From: an uncultured Clostridia bacterium
Lineage (GTDB): Bacteria; Bacillota; Clostridia; Oscillospirales; Acutalibacteraceae
Reading direction: 5' to 3'
Assembly: GCA_944384995.1 (NCBI GenBank)
Contig: CALWVN010000016.1
Coordinates: 1-40,766, forward strand
DNA: 40,766 nucleotides
The notes beneath the pieces are model-generated. The model was not told the DNA's origin. It did no database searches and saw nothing but the letters and a program-made list of their open reading frames with translations. The position numbers and the translations under genes were made by a program. Positions 16,001 to 22,394 of the stretch are shown here, one piece after another (positions within the stretch are counted from its first letter, which is position 1; each line of letters starts with the position of its first letter).

Positions 16001-18206
16001 AGAGCTTACCCCGAGCTTGCTGATGGCGACCACCTATCAGATGGTCTCTAACCGCACGCAGAGTGCGTTCAACGGCCCATATGACGACGGTTTTGAAAAC
16101 GGTACTTGGCCGAATAAAGTTCGTTTGGAAGGTACCGGCGGTCCGTTAAATCCGCTGGTTACCAACCGGAACACGATTGCTGCGACCATTGCCAGTATTG
16201 CGATTGACTTTAGCAGTGTTGGCGACAGATCGGGTGATATATCTGCATCGGAATATCGTGCTTTCGATTCTGTCTACATTGAAGATACAGGCAGTGCGGC
16301 AGGATATAAGGGTTATGAACCGACGCTGAACGAAAGCTTTACGGTCACACCGGCGCGCTTAAAGGCGGACGTGGACGTAGAAGCGCTTCCGTCTGGTACA
16401 ATTATTGATCTGGGCGAAGTGTATGCGAATTTGCACTATAGTAGATGGACCGGCGATAATAATGCGCCCCTTACCGCCAATCTCGGCAATCTGTACTTCG
16501 CGGATTTGAGCGAGGTCACCGAGCTATTCGACGCGGAGCTCTCTGCTGCTCGCAAAGCGGCGGACTACACAGCCGATACTTGGGCGGTCTATGCTCAAGC
16601 AATGAAAGATACGGCGGCGTTCGTGCTTGCGCCTATTCAGATGGATGGCTTCGCTGAGACTTACAGCGACACGAATATTCAGTCTGTATATGACAATCTG
16701 GAAGCGGCTGTTGAGCAGCTTCAGGCGTCGGATAACGCTTCTGCGGCTGTAACGCCGGCAAGCGTGCTGCAGCCTGTCTTGGATACCGTTGAACCTGAAG
16801 GTCAGGAAATCAACTATCAGGATTATGAGCTGTATGAGTATTGGGATTATGAAGAGCAGAGAACGGCTGCACGCGATCTGATCGCTGCGACCACCGCTCC
16901 CGAAGCGCCCGATGCTTACATCGAAGGCAATGACCTGTCTGAAGCTGAGATCGATGCGATCATCGATGCGGAAACTAACAGCAAGTTGCAGTCCGCCATT
17001 GAGAGCACGGTTGTTCAGCCTACGGAAGATGATCTTGCGGCTTATGCGGAAGCGTTTGCAAATTGGGAGCCGGCTGCCTACACAGAGCTTGAGCTCTATG
17101 ACATGGCGTCTAAGCTGCCCTATTACAAGCAGTTCCTGCTGCCCAAGACTACCGAAAAGCAGTTCCTTGCGAAAGAGCTTGCTTATGCGGCTGCGCAGAA
17201 CTATGTTGAGACGGCTTGGTCCACCGATTCCTGGGGTGCCTATGAGGCAGCTCTTGAGGCGGCGAACACAGTCAACAGCAACGGTTCCGCGAAGCAGTCT
17301 GAGGTCTTCAATGCGAAGTACAACCTGATGCTTGCCCAGAACAACCTGGTGCCGGCTGAAGACTCCGCAAGAGACACCGGCGTCTATGACAACCTCATCG
17401 GCCTTATCGCAACAGCGGATTCTATCTTCGCTGACACGGAAGGCGCTTGGACTGTCAAAGAAGGCGTTCAACCGGCAGATGCGTATAAGCAGTTGGTGGA
17501 AGCGCTCGGTTACGAGTACGAAGACGCTGACGGCTACACGCAGAACCTGTATTGGGATTCCGCAAAGGCCTTTGTTGCAACCGACCGTGTCATCGGTGAC
17601 AGCACGACCGCTGCGACCAATGCTATGGCTGCTAAACTTCAGGCTGCGATCGACAACTTTGAAGCAACCGCGACCGAGCCAAACACGTTGAAGATTAAAG
17701 ACACGGCGCCGTTTGCTCCGGTCGTAGACCTGACGAACAAGGGTGAGGGCTATACCGGCTCCATCTACGGCATCGACACGCTTGGTTGGAATGATATGTT
17801 TACCGCTGATGGTACGCTTTCTGATTTCCTGACCACAGAGCTTGGCGACGAATATCTTCGCATTACCACACCGGATAGTGGCGCAGAGACAACCGGTACG
17901 ATCATTGAAGTGCTTGATGCAGACGGCTCCACAGTATTGGAGACCTATGTGTTCGTATACTTCGGTGATGTAGACATGGACGGTCTGGTTGGTCTGTCGG
18001 ATGCAGCGTATGCAGAGTATTATGAGGCATATTATGATGGCATCGATACTTTGGCGCAGCTGATGGCGGGCGACGTAGACGGCGATGGACTCTGTGGTTT
18101 GTCCGATGCGGCATACATGGAGTACTATGAAGCAGCCTATACTGGTATGCCCAGTCAGGTTGATGCCGGCTCCATGGCTTCGTCCAATATTTACGAGCTG
18201 ATTTAA
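13041..18206 (+). CDS. Giant secreted dockerin protein with FIVAR-like repeats
   Basis: 1721 residues. Residues 1-28 form a classic signal peptide (KK, hydrophobic core, then ASAAKA). Residues ~30-920 are not recognised. A beta-rich Ig-like stretch follows at about 920-1010 (TTTLNITNNSAG and after). Residues ~1165-1240 and ~1375-1450, with a looser third at ~1450-1545, resemble FIVAR-type three-helix repeats. Key positions are YTADTWAVYAQAM and WSTDSWGAYEAALEAAN with a closing AxxxL helix. The last 178 residues are a linker module plus a type I-like dockerin: two calcium loops GDVDMDG (D1643, D1645, D1647) and GDVDGDG (D1678, D1680, D1682), each followed by GLSDAAY. This C-terminal part is identical to that of the adaptor at 20667. 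AAAGGA precedes the start. No catalytic motif is seen; a structural or adhesive role is inferred. Confidence 0.85.
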   Translation: MKKSTKLLSVILAIVMLFTSMSVMASAAKASYQSVSDLEGLQAYDDYGAVTRLSTEERVSILLDYLDNMLASLGGEPIDISVATIDYSSVNALLGSIDGLKGSIIGTLVGNNPDGGDLIARVTLDCWQEGMSRENTAQLTIVAEIVELLGSNGGAVQQLLNDGRIDLGALDPLIGAIVDFSAIDAYLADVPGLLKGLIYPLFERKDDDMDQINTLTNTGNTVDSVLTSFVQGLFTKPQSTTTVKADVSGEIQSDHTLPTVSNGLRYYYVYGTNGSGTPQYTCYVYNTETSAYEAEKEPFVLKQEVEGSDTYVYAKSTGDTLKYYETGSYWLPSLVESGSAADIMNISTQTGVQMLYNMIPHVFGEMAPVVLNGSVKKLVAEWFGAQFNYVGEVGSDEVNALGSDPIFTGKQGEYLWEWSDYAVIDGEHYYRFEDSVYQADLSNKNAYMDIVDWDYVIPDDLLNDYIPGADGNTPSAAGYNTILQGLNDFLGEVIDLVLAPNVVSAINWTDGSNSNLLENVKKAARAVVTIAPETIFGEHYADDEYYQLLIDESAKDQEILCGIAAKLLEFLMPQLILPSASSLEGQSLGAMFAIVLRELATQFVPTYNYDALIYADYNTKTLLSGKDNSYWLDVCLTIGVDIGMSYLRNLADLGEDTEVGYDFADSKTYELAAFEQNPQAWEATVDWVIDWALSDDFEWTWKMEKFVDCGETIDLATAQDPWVKLGNILKNILPIDQILNVNTEDSHWLETALRDNFVLSLLNLDVGNIVGDGDTTGLLDIPNDSVLFMQPLLPAVVNVVRDLLNSLLYKVAGNDNLIPTDMVNGQIEQLFRSSTDAVQDNLANLARRLLEKINVAYNNGLLDPVMPILGFFVGWVTDAQKFADPTLTFTNEGGYSYIYTSSGTATTTLNITNNSAGMLLKHRNSSVTDQNYVMVIDGISGDFTTTQSFPVEVLPYSNASITLTAPYTEEKGVEINVHYHYKLKDGTELTPSLLMATTYQMVSNRTQSAFNGPYDDGFENGTWPNKVRLEGTGGPLNPLVTNRNTIAATIASIAIDFSSVGDRSGDISASEYRAFDSVYIEDTGSAAGYKGYEPTLNESFTVTPARLKADVDVEALPSGTIIDLGEVYANLHYSRWTGDNNAPLTANLGNLYFADLSEVTELFDAELSAARKAADYTADTWAVYAQAMKDTAAFVLAPIQMDGFAETYSDTNIQSVYDNLEAAVEQLQASDNASAAVTPASVLQPVLDTVEPEGQEINYQDYELYEYWDYEEQRTAARDLIAATTAPEAPDAYIEGNDLSEAEIDAIIDAETNSKLQSAIESTVVQPTEDDLAAYAEAFANWEPAAYTELELYDMASKLPYYKQFLLPKTTEKQFLAKELAYAAAQNYVETAWSTDSWGAYEAALEAANTVNSNGSAKQSEVFNAKYNLMLAQNNLVPAEDSARDTGVYDNLIGLIATADSIFADTEGAWTVKEGVQPADAYKQLVEALGYEYEDADGYTQNLYWDSAKAFVATDRVIGDSTTAATNAMAAKLQAAIDNFEATATEPNTLKIKDTAPFAPVVDLTNKGEGYTGSIYGIDTLGWNDMFTADGTLSDFLTTELGDEYLRITTPDSGAETTGTIIEVLDADGSTVLETYVFVYFGDVDMDGLVGLSDAAYAEYYEAYYDGIDTLAQLMAGDVDGDGLCGLSDAAYMEYYEAAYTGMPSQVDAGSMASSNIYELI

Positions 18207-18291
18207 AGGAGAATAATCGACAATGGTAAAAAAAATTAGTGCAGTGTTGCTTGCGCTGGTTCTTTGCTTAAGTGTGGTTGTTCTGCCGACA
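17670..18291 (+). repeat. 622-bp perfect direct repeat, copy 1
   Basis: Identical by eye to 21240-21861 at every base. It covers the last 178 codons of the giant protein, the 16-bp gap with its AGGAG site, and the first 23 codons of the next gene. Identity stops abruptly at both ends. Confidence 0.95.
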
Positions 18292-19494
18292 ACAGCGGCA
18301 GGTTTCCCGGAAGATTACCAAATAGCCGAGGGCAAGGCTATTGCCTTTGCTGTAGAGTTAGACAAGGAATATTATAATCCTGGCGATACAGTAACCATTA
18401 GCGTGTATATGTATGCTACGGAAAACGTTGAATTGAATACAGGTAACATAGTCCTTGCGGTAAACTCTAGTCTGTTTGATACAACTAGCTCAGGCGTTAA
18501 CGGGGACACGACGGTAAGGAAGAATATCACTGCTAATGATACTTGGCTTTCCTTCTGGAAGGAGCCGGCGAATACGAATGTGAATTGGATGGTCTCGCAG
18601 ACGATTCTCGACAGAATTACCGCAGCAAACACAGAAGCAGAGAACGGGTTGTATGACTCGTATCTGAAGATTCCGCTCGCGAGAAATAACGCCGGCTCGC
18701 ATCCGAATGCTAGCATGATTACTTCAGCAGGTATGCCGGGTGCGGATATCAATGCAGATCCTGAACCGCTTGCGAAAGTCCAACTGAAGCTCCGGGATGA
18801 CGTGCCACAGGGCACGCAGGTTACTGTTGGTATGACGACTGGTTCCGCTGTAATGACTCCCTCTCAGTTTAACTTTTCTGGCTGGTTTACTGGCGAGGCT
18901 AGACGCCGCAACTTTGTTGCTAGCGAGTATGATGTTGCTGGCGTCCAAGACGCGGCAACTGTTGGCGAACCTGCACCGGCAGGCCCGACCGTAGCGAAGA
19001 GCAAGGCGGAACTGAAGTTCACGCTGACCAGCCCGACGACGGTAGCGGATCCGTTCACGCTCCGCGTGACCTCCGTGATCACGGATGCGGATTGGGATGA
19101 ATACTTCGCGAACACCGCAGTGGCAGACGCGACGACCGACGCGATCCAGAGACTGGGCTTCGTGGCCTACAAGGGCACGGAAGGCTTCAGCATGGATACG
19201 GCGAAGGCAGTGGCGCAGGGTACGGCAACAGACGCCGCATACAGCCTTGCTTGGACGGACTATATCCAGAAGACGAGCGACACGGCTGATGCGTACTTCG
19301 GCGCACGTCTGGAGATCACGAGTGTGGACACCCGCACCGACGTGACGTATGTCGGCGTGGTCGAGTATCTCGACGCGAACAACCAGACTGCATATGCGTT
19401 CTATGACGCAGAGCAGGTAGCTCTTCTGGATCAAAATTACACCACCTACGTTCAGCAATATGTAGATACGTACGGCAGCGATTACGTCGCGTAA
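18223..19494 (+). CDS. Secreted cohesin-like protein
   Basis: 423 residues with a signal peptide (MVKK, hydrophobic core, TTAAG cleavage region near residue 26). Residues ~33-230 have cohesin-like features: VELDKEYYNPGDTVTISVYM near the start matches the opening strands of cohesins (V..GDTV.V.V), followed by alternating strands and a late LAKVQLKLRDDVPQGT. A second, unrecognised C-terminal module (about 255-423) begins with KSKAELKFTLTSPT and ends in DYVA. No dockerin, sortase motif or membrane anchor is present, so attachment is unexplained. It starts 16 bp after the giant gene with AGGAG upstream, in the same transcription unit. Its first 23 codons are duplicated at 21793. The cohesin call is by pattern only. 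Confidence 0.65.
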   Translation: MVKKISAVLLALVLCLSVVVLPTTAAGFPEDYQIAEGKAIAFAVELDKEYYNPGDTVTISVYMYATENVELNTGNIVLAVNSSLFDTTSSGVNGDTTVRKNITANDTWLSFWKEPANTNVNWMVSQTILDRITAANTEAENGLYDSYLKIPLARNNAGSHPNASMITSAGMPGADINADPEPLAKVQLKLRDDVPQGTQVTVGMTTGSAVMTPSQFNFSGWFTGEARRRNFVASEYDVAGVQDAATVGEPAPAGPTVAKSKAELKFTLTSPTTVADPFTLRVTSVITDADWDEYFANTAVADATTDAIQRLGFVAYKGTEGFSMDTAKAVAQGTATDAAYSLAWTDYIQKTSDTADAYFGARLEITSVDTRTDVTYVGVVEYLDANNQTAYAFYDAEQVALLDQNYTTYVQQYVDTYGSDYVA

Positions 19495-19524
19495 GGAACG
19501 CCGGAACGGGAAGTATATTTGAAC

Positions 19525-19656
19525 ATGGGCAAGATGAGATACGCACCGCCGGACTTCCGACAAACGGCGTTTGAACAAAGTGAAGAGATCACGGTATGGA
19601 TCAGCGACGCTTTGCCGGAGGATACAGACGACGGAGAAGCAGTAATCATCTGGTGA
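19525..19656 (+). CDS. Small acidic protein A, Y-x-x-P-D-F family
   Basis: 43 residues beginning MGKMRYAPPDF and ending in EAVIIW. There is no signal peptide and no membrane segment. GGGAAG lies 11 nt upstream. It shares the pattern Y-x-x-P-D-F followed by an acidic pair and Ile with the next small gene. It starts 30 bp after the cohesin-like gene and lies before the same terminator, so it is co-transcribed. Function unknown; a short precursor peptide or a small binding protein are both possible. Confidence 0.55.
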   Translation: MGKMRYAPPDFRQTAFEQSEEITVWISDALPEDTDDGEAVIIW

Positions 19657-19685
19657 TAATTTGATTCTGAAAGGAGCACGAGAAA

Positions 19686-19808
19686 ATGAAACATCTGTAT
19701 GAGACCCCGGATTTTGACGTCTCTGTGTATGATGTGGAAGATATCATCACCATTTCTGTCGGCCCCGGCTCGGTAGAGGGCGGTAGCGACGGCTGGATCG
19801 AGATCTAA
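19686..19808 (+). CDS. Small acidic protein B, Y-x-x-P-D-F family
   Basis: 40 residues beginning MKHLYETPDFDVSVYDVED, then an ITIS segment and a Gly/Ser-rich tail ending GWIEI. AAAGGAG sits 9 nt upstream, which is strong support for translation. There is no signal peptide. It shares Y-x-x-P-D-F and the acidic-acidic-Ile motif with small protein A. The conserved front with a variable Gly-rich tail is reminiscent of short precursor peptides, but no maturation enzyme is nearby, so this is only a suggestion. Confidence 0.65.
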   Translation: MKHLYETPDFDVSVYDVEDIITISVGPGSVEGGSDGWIEI

Positions 19809-19881
19809 CCACGCATAACGGGCGGTAAGGCAAGCGGCGGGAAACTGCCGCAGAGCCGAACGCCACGATTTGTCAAATCCT

Positions 19882-19917
19882 GCGCGGCGAGGGCAACCTC
19901 GCCGCGCTTTCTTTTTT
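19882..19917 (+). terminator. Rho-independent terminator of the giant-protein unit
   Basis: Perfect 11-bp stem GCGCGGCGAGG/CCTCGCCGCGC with a GCAA loop, then TTTCTTTTTT. The same stem recurs at 21962. Confidence 0.93.
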
Positions 19918-19919
19918 GA

Positions 19920-19933
19920 TGCTGGACGTTAGA
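19920..19933 (-). repeat. Two heptads, minus orientation
   Basis: TGCTGGA and CGTTAGA on the plus strand, directly after the terminator. This is the left edge of the mosaic 19920-20264. Confidence 0.5.
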
Positions 19934-19982
19934 TGTGGGGTGGGGAGGCTTGCACGAAATCGAAAGGCTGCACTAACTCTTT

Positions 19983-20035
19983 CCTCCCTCTGATGAGGGA
20001 GGTGGCACGCGCGAAGCGTGTGACGGAGGGAGAGA
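19983..20035 (+). repeat. Palindromic repeat type I
   Basis: CCTCCCTC-tgat-GAGGGAGG (19983-20002), inner hairpin GCACGC-gcgaa-GCGTGT (20005-20021, one G-U), then GACGGAGGGAGAGA. Confidence 0.8.
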
Positions 20036-20054
20036 AAAATTAACACAGACTTTG

Positions 20055-20114
20055 TCTCTCCCCCGGTCTTGGCGACGTAATCGCCGCCAAACCAGCCCCC
20101 TCGTCAGAGGGGGC
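20055..20114 (-). repeat. Palindromic repeat type II, inverted
   Basis: TCTCTCCCCC, inner hairpin GGCG/CGCC (20071-20085), then GCCCCCTC-gtca-GAGGGGGC. Confidence 0.75.
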
Positions 20115-20148
20115 AAGGAGAAAGACCGAAAGCCTACACAAACTCTGT

Positions 20149-20206
20149 CCTCCCTCTGATGAGGGAGGTGTCAAACGGCGCATTCGCCGTTTGACGGAGG
20201 GAGAGA
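20149..20206 (+). repeat. Palindromic repeat type I
   Basis: CCTCCCTC-tgat-GAGGGAGG, then a 10-bp inner hairpin TCAAACGGCG-catt-CGCCGTTTGA (20171-20194), then GGAGGGAGAGA. Confidence 0.82.
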
Positions 20207-20226
20207 AAATGCAAACGGGGAGTTGT

Positions 20227-20264
20227 CCCCCCTGCCGCCGTACGGCGGCATCCTCATCAGAGAG
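20227..20264 (-). repeat. Degenerate palindromic repeat type II
   Basis: CCCCCC, hairpin TGCCGCC-gtac-GGCGGCA (20233-20250), then TCCTCATCAGAGAGA. The outer arms are shortened relative to other copies. Confidence 0.6.
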
Positions 20265-20605
20265 AACCACACCCGCACGAGTATATGTAGATTTATGAAT
20301 AACGCAAACCGCCGACTACGAGAAATTACTGACTTTTCCGCTGTGCAAACCAGTTTTTTTGTCATATTTTGATTTTCATGCGACTACCGAATAGGGGGTG
20401 CACGTTCTGCGAATGCGTGTGCGGGCAAAGCAAGATAAGAACGACAACAAGTTTTGCTTTGCATTGCGTAAAGCGCACCACATCAGCCTTTTTGCAAAAA
20501 AAATATATTCCCATACAGCGTGTTTTTTTGGCTGAACCCTGATGAACACTGACGCATATATGCAGATTACGGCGCAAAAAAGAGAAATCCAAGGAAAAAT
20601 TTTTG
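20265..20605. other. Gene-free AT-richer spacer upstream of the adaptor gene
   Basis: No coding region, RNA or repeat family is recognised in these ~340 bp. The base composition looks AT-richer than the flanking genes. Short T-runs are present, but no convincing terminator hairpin. Confidence 0.4.
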
Positions 20606-20634
20606 TTGACAAAAACACAGGAACCGAGTATAGT
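20606..20634 (+). promoter_or_regulatory. Promoter of the cohesin-dockerin adaptor gene
   Basis: TTGACA (20606-20611), a 17-bp spacer, and TATAGT (20629-20634), about 33 bp before the start codon. Confidence 0.85.
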
Positions 20635-20666
20635 TTATTCGGATGTGAAAGTTAGGAGGACAGAGC

Positions 20667-21776
20667 ATGACAAAAGCCAAAAAAGCGCTTTGCCTGGCTT
20701 TGGCGGTAGTTATGGTCATCGGCGTGTTTGCCTTTTCTGCCTTAGCAGCCGATCAAACCGCCGAGTTTACCGTTACGGCTTCTGAAACGCAGATCGAGGT
20801 CGGCGATACGATCACAGTCACCGTTGCGGTTACGACGGATTACTACGCTGCCGCGACCGGTGTGCCGATCTACTACGATGCGGAAGTCTTCGAATATGTG
20901 GCGGATTCCTTGCAAGTCACTGAGATTTTCGGCGACGGCGCCGCCACAAACATACAAAGCAACTATGCGGAACCGGCAGGACTTTTGAATGTAGTCATTG
21001 TACCGCTTGACTCATACGGTGCGGTGTCGCGGCATCTGTCCGGAACGCTTTTGACCTTTCAACTGACCGCGAAGGCCGAAGGGACTTCCGAGATCGGCTT
21101 GCGTGCGGAGGATCAAAAAACGGAAAGCCACATCGGCGGACCGTTGTATTGCGGCGCATATGCATCCGAAGATGTGAACTCGCCAGTCACGACCACCGGG
21201 CAGACGTTTATCCTAAATAATACGACAGTTACGGTCGGGGCGACCGAGCCAAACACGTTGAAGATTAAAGACACGGCGCCGTTTGCTCCGGTCGTAGACC
21301 TGACGAACAAGGGTGAGGGCTATACCGGCTCCATCTACGGCATCGACACGCTTGGTTGGAATGATATGTTTACCGCTGATGGTACGCTTTCTGATTTCCT
21401 GACCACAGAGCTTGGCGACGAATATCTTCGCATTACCACACCGGATAGTGGCGCAGAGACAACCGGTACGATCATTGAAGTGCTTGATGCAGACGGCTCC
21501 ACAGTATTGGAGACCTATGTGTTCGTATACTTCGGTGATGTAGACATGGACGGTCTGGTTGGTCTGTCGGATGCAGCGTATGCAGAGTATTATGAGGCAT
21601 ATTATGATGGCATCGATACTTTGGCGCAGCTGATGGCGGGCGACGTAGACGGCGATGGACTCTGTGGTTTGTCCGATGCGGCATACATGGAGTACTATGA
21701 AGCAGCCTATACTGGTATGCCCAGTCAGGTTGATGCCGGCTCCATGGCTTCGTCCAATATTTACGAGCTGATTTAA
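20667..21776 (+). CDS. Secreted cohesin-dockerin adaptor protein
   Basis: 369 residues. Residues 1-27 are a signal peptide (TKAKKALCLALAVVMVIG..ALAA). Residues ~30-190 are a cohesin-like domain: ASETQIEVGDTITVTVAVTT opens it, GVPIYYDAEVFEYV gives the next strands, and LLTFQLTAKAEGTSEIGL a later pair. From residue 192 the protein carries the same 178-residue linker module and dockerin as the giant protein, identical at DNA level. A cohesin and a dockerin in one small chain is the layout of an adaptor scaffoldin. AGGAGG is 8 nt upstream and it has its own promoter. Which cohesin its dockerin binds is unknown; self-chaining is possible. No enzyme module is present. Confidence 0.8.
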   Translation: MTKAKKALCLALAVVMVIGVFAFSALAADQTAEFTVTASETQIEVGDTITVTVAVTTDYYAAATGVPIYYDAEVFEYVADSLQVTEIFGDGAATNIQSNYAEPAGLLNVVIVPLDSYGAVSRHLSGTLLTFQLTAKAEGTSEIGLRAEDQKTESHIGGPLYCGAYASEDVNSPVTTTGQTFILNNTTVTVGATEPNTLKIKDTAPFAPVVDLTNKGEGYTGSIYGIDTLGWNDMFTADGTLSDFLTTELGDEYLRITTPDSGAETTGTIIEVLDADGSTVLETYVFVYFGDVDMDGLVGLSDAAYAEYYEAYYDGIDTLAQLMAGDVDGDGLCGLSDAAYMEYYEAAYTGMPSQVDAGSMASSNIYELI

Positions 21777-21861
21777 AGGAGAATAATCGACAATGGTAAA
21801 AAAAATTAGTGCAGTGTTGCTTGCGCTGGTTCTTTGCTTAAGTGTGGTTGTTCTGCCGACA
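21240..21861 (+). repeat. 622-bp perfect direct repeat, copy 2
   Basis: Same sequence as 17670-18291, offset by exactly 3570 bp. It ends inside the signal-peptide region of the truncated ORF at 21793. Confidence 0.95.
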
Positions 21862-21897
21862 TCTGTGATGAGCAAATCACTGTATAAAATATGCTAA
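21793..21897 (+). pseudogene. Truncated 5' remnant of the cohesin-like gene
   Basis: 34 codons. The first 23 are identical to those of the gene at 18223, including its AGGAG site. They are then followed by an unrelated SVMSKSLYKIC and a stop. It is the signal-peptide part of a duplicated gene whose remainder is missing. It could still be translated as a short hydrophobic peptide. Confidence 0.8.
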
Positions 21898-21961
21898 ATA
21901 ATCTGCATGTTGACTCAGGCAATAAAAGGTAGCGTCCCATTCCATAATGTAGTTCAATCCC

Positions 21962-21996
21962 GCGCGGCGAGGAAATTCCCTCGCCGCGCTTTCTTT
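21962..21996 (+). terminator. Rho-independent terminator of the adaptor unit
   Basis: 11-bp stem GCGCGGCGAGG/CCTCGCCGCGC with loop AAATTC, then TTTCTTT. The stem is the same as at 19882, so the terminator seems to be duplicated too, although flanking DNA differs. Confidence 0.85.
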
Positions 21997-22300
21997 GTGT
22001 CGCCGAAAGCTGAGGGCGCAGAGAGCAGAACAAGCGATGCGGTCTGTTTTTTTCGTGTGCAAACAAATTGCAAAAAAATTCAAAATCGGGGAGCCTGCAA
22101 GGCGCGTACCAAAAAAAATTATGTGCAAAGCAGGTCGCGCGCGTGGGACATGGAAAAGCGGTCTGTTGCTTTTTGGGATAAAATCTCTAAAAAAGTGTTC
22201 AAATCGCACCGACTTTGTCCGCTTTTTTCCAAGAAGGTCTGCTGTCTGGGATATTTTGCCGACCTTTTCAATAAAACTGCCACAAAATGCGGATTATTTA
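21997..22300. other. Gene-free AT-richer spacer
   Basis: About 300 bp without a supported gene, repeat family or RNA. Several A- and T-runs are present. Short frames in it lack ribosome binding sites. Confidence 0.4.
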
Positions 22301-22329
22301 TTGACATTTCGGAGATTTTATTGTAAATT
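22301..22329 (+). promoter_or_regulatory. Promoter of the membrane-protein trio
   Basis: TTGACA (22301-22306), a 17-bp spacer, and TAAATT (22324-22329). Confidence 0.7.
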
Positions 22330-22340
22330 ATAGTAGTATC

Positions 22341-22361
22341 GATTAGCATGGGATGCTAATC
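22341..22361. promoter_or_regulatory. Perfect inverted repeat in the 5' leader (operator or stem-loop)
   Basis: Arms GATTAGCAT and ATGCTAATC around GGG, 12 bp after the -10 box and 33 bp before the start codon. The perfect 9-bp symmetry suits either a repressor site or an mRNA hairpin. Confidence 0.5.
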
Positions 22362-22394
22362 TGTTCATCGACTCAGAAAGGGGATTCGGTCAGA

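Noticed and set aside
13041-18206. Glycoside hydrolase or other catalytic domain in the giant protein
   Set aside because: No recognisable catalytic motif was seen in the frame. Only signal peptide, helical FIVAR-like repeats and dockerin could be supported.
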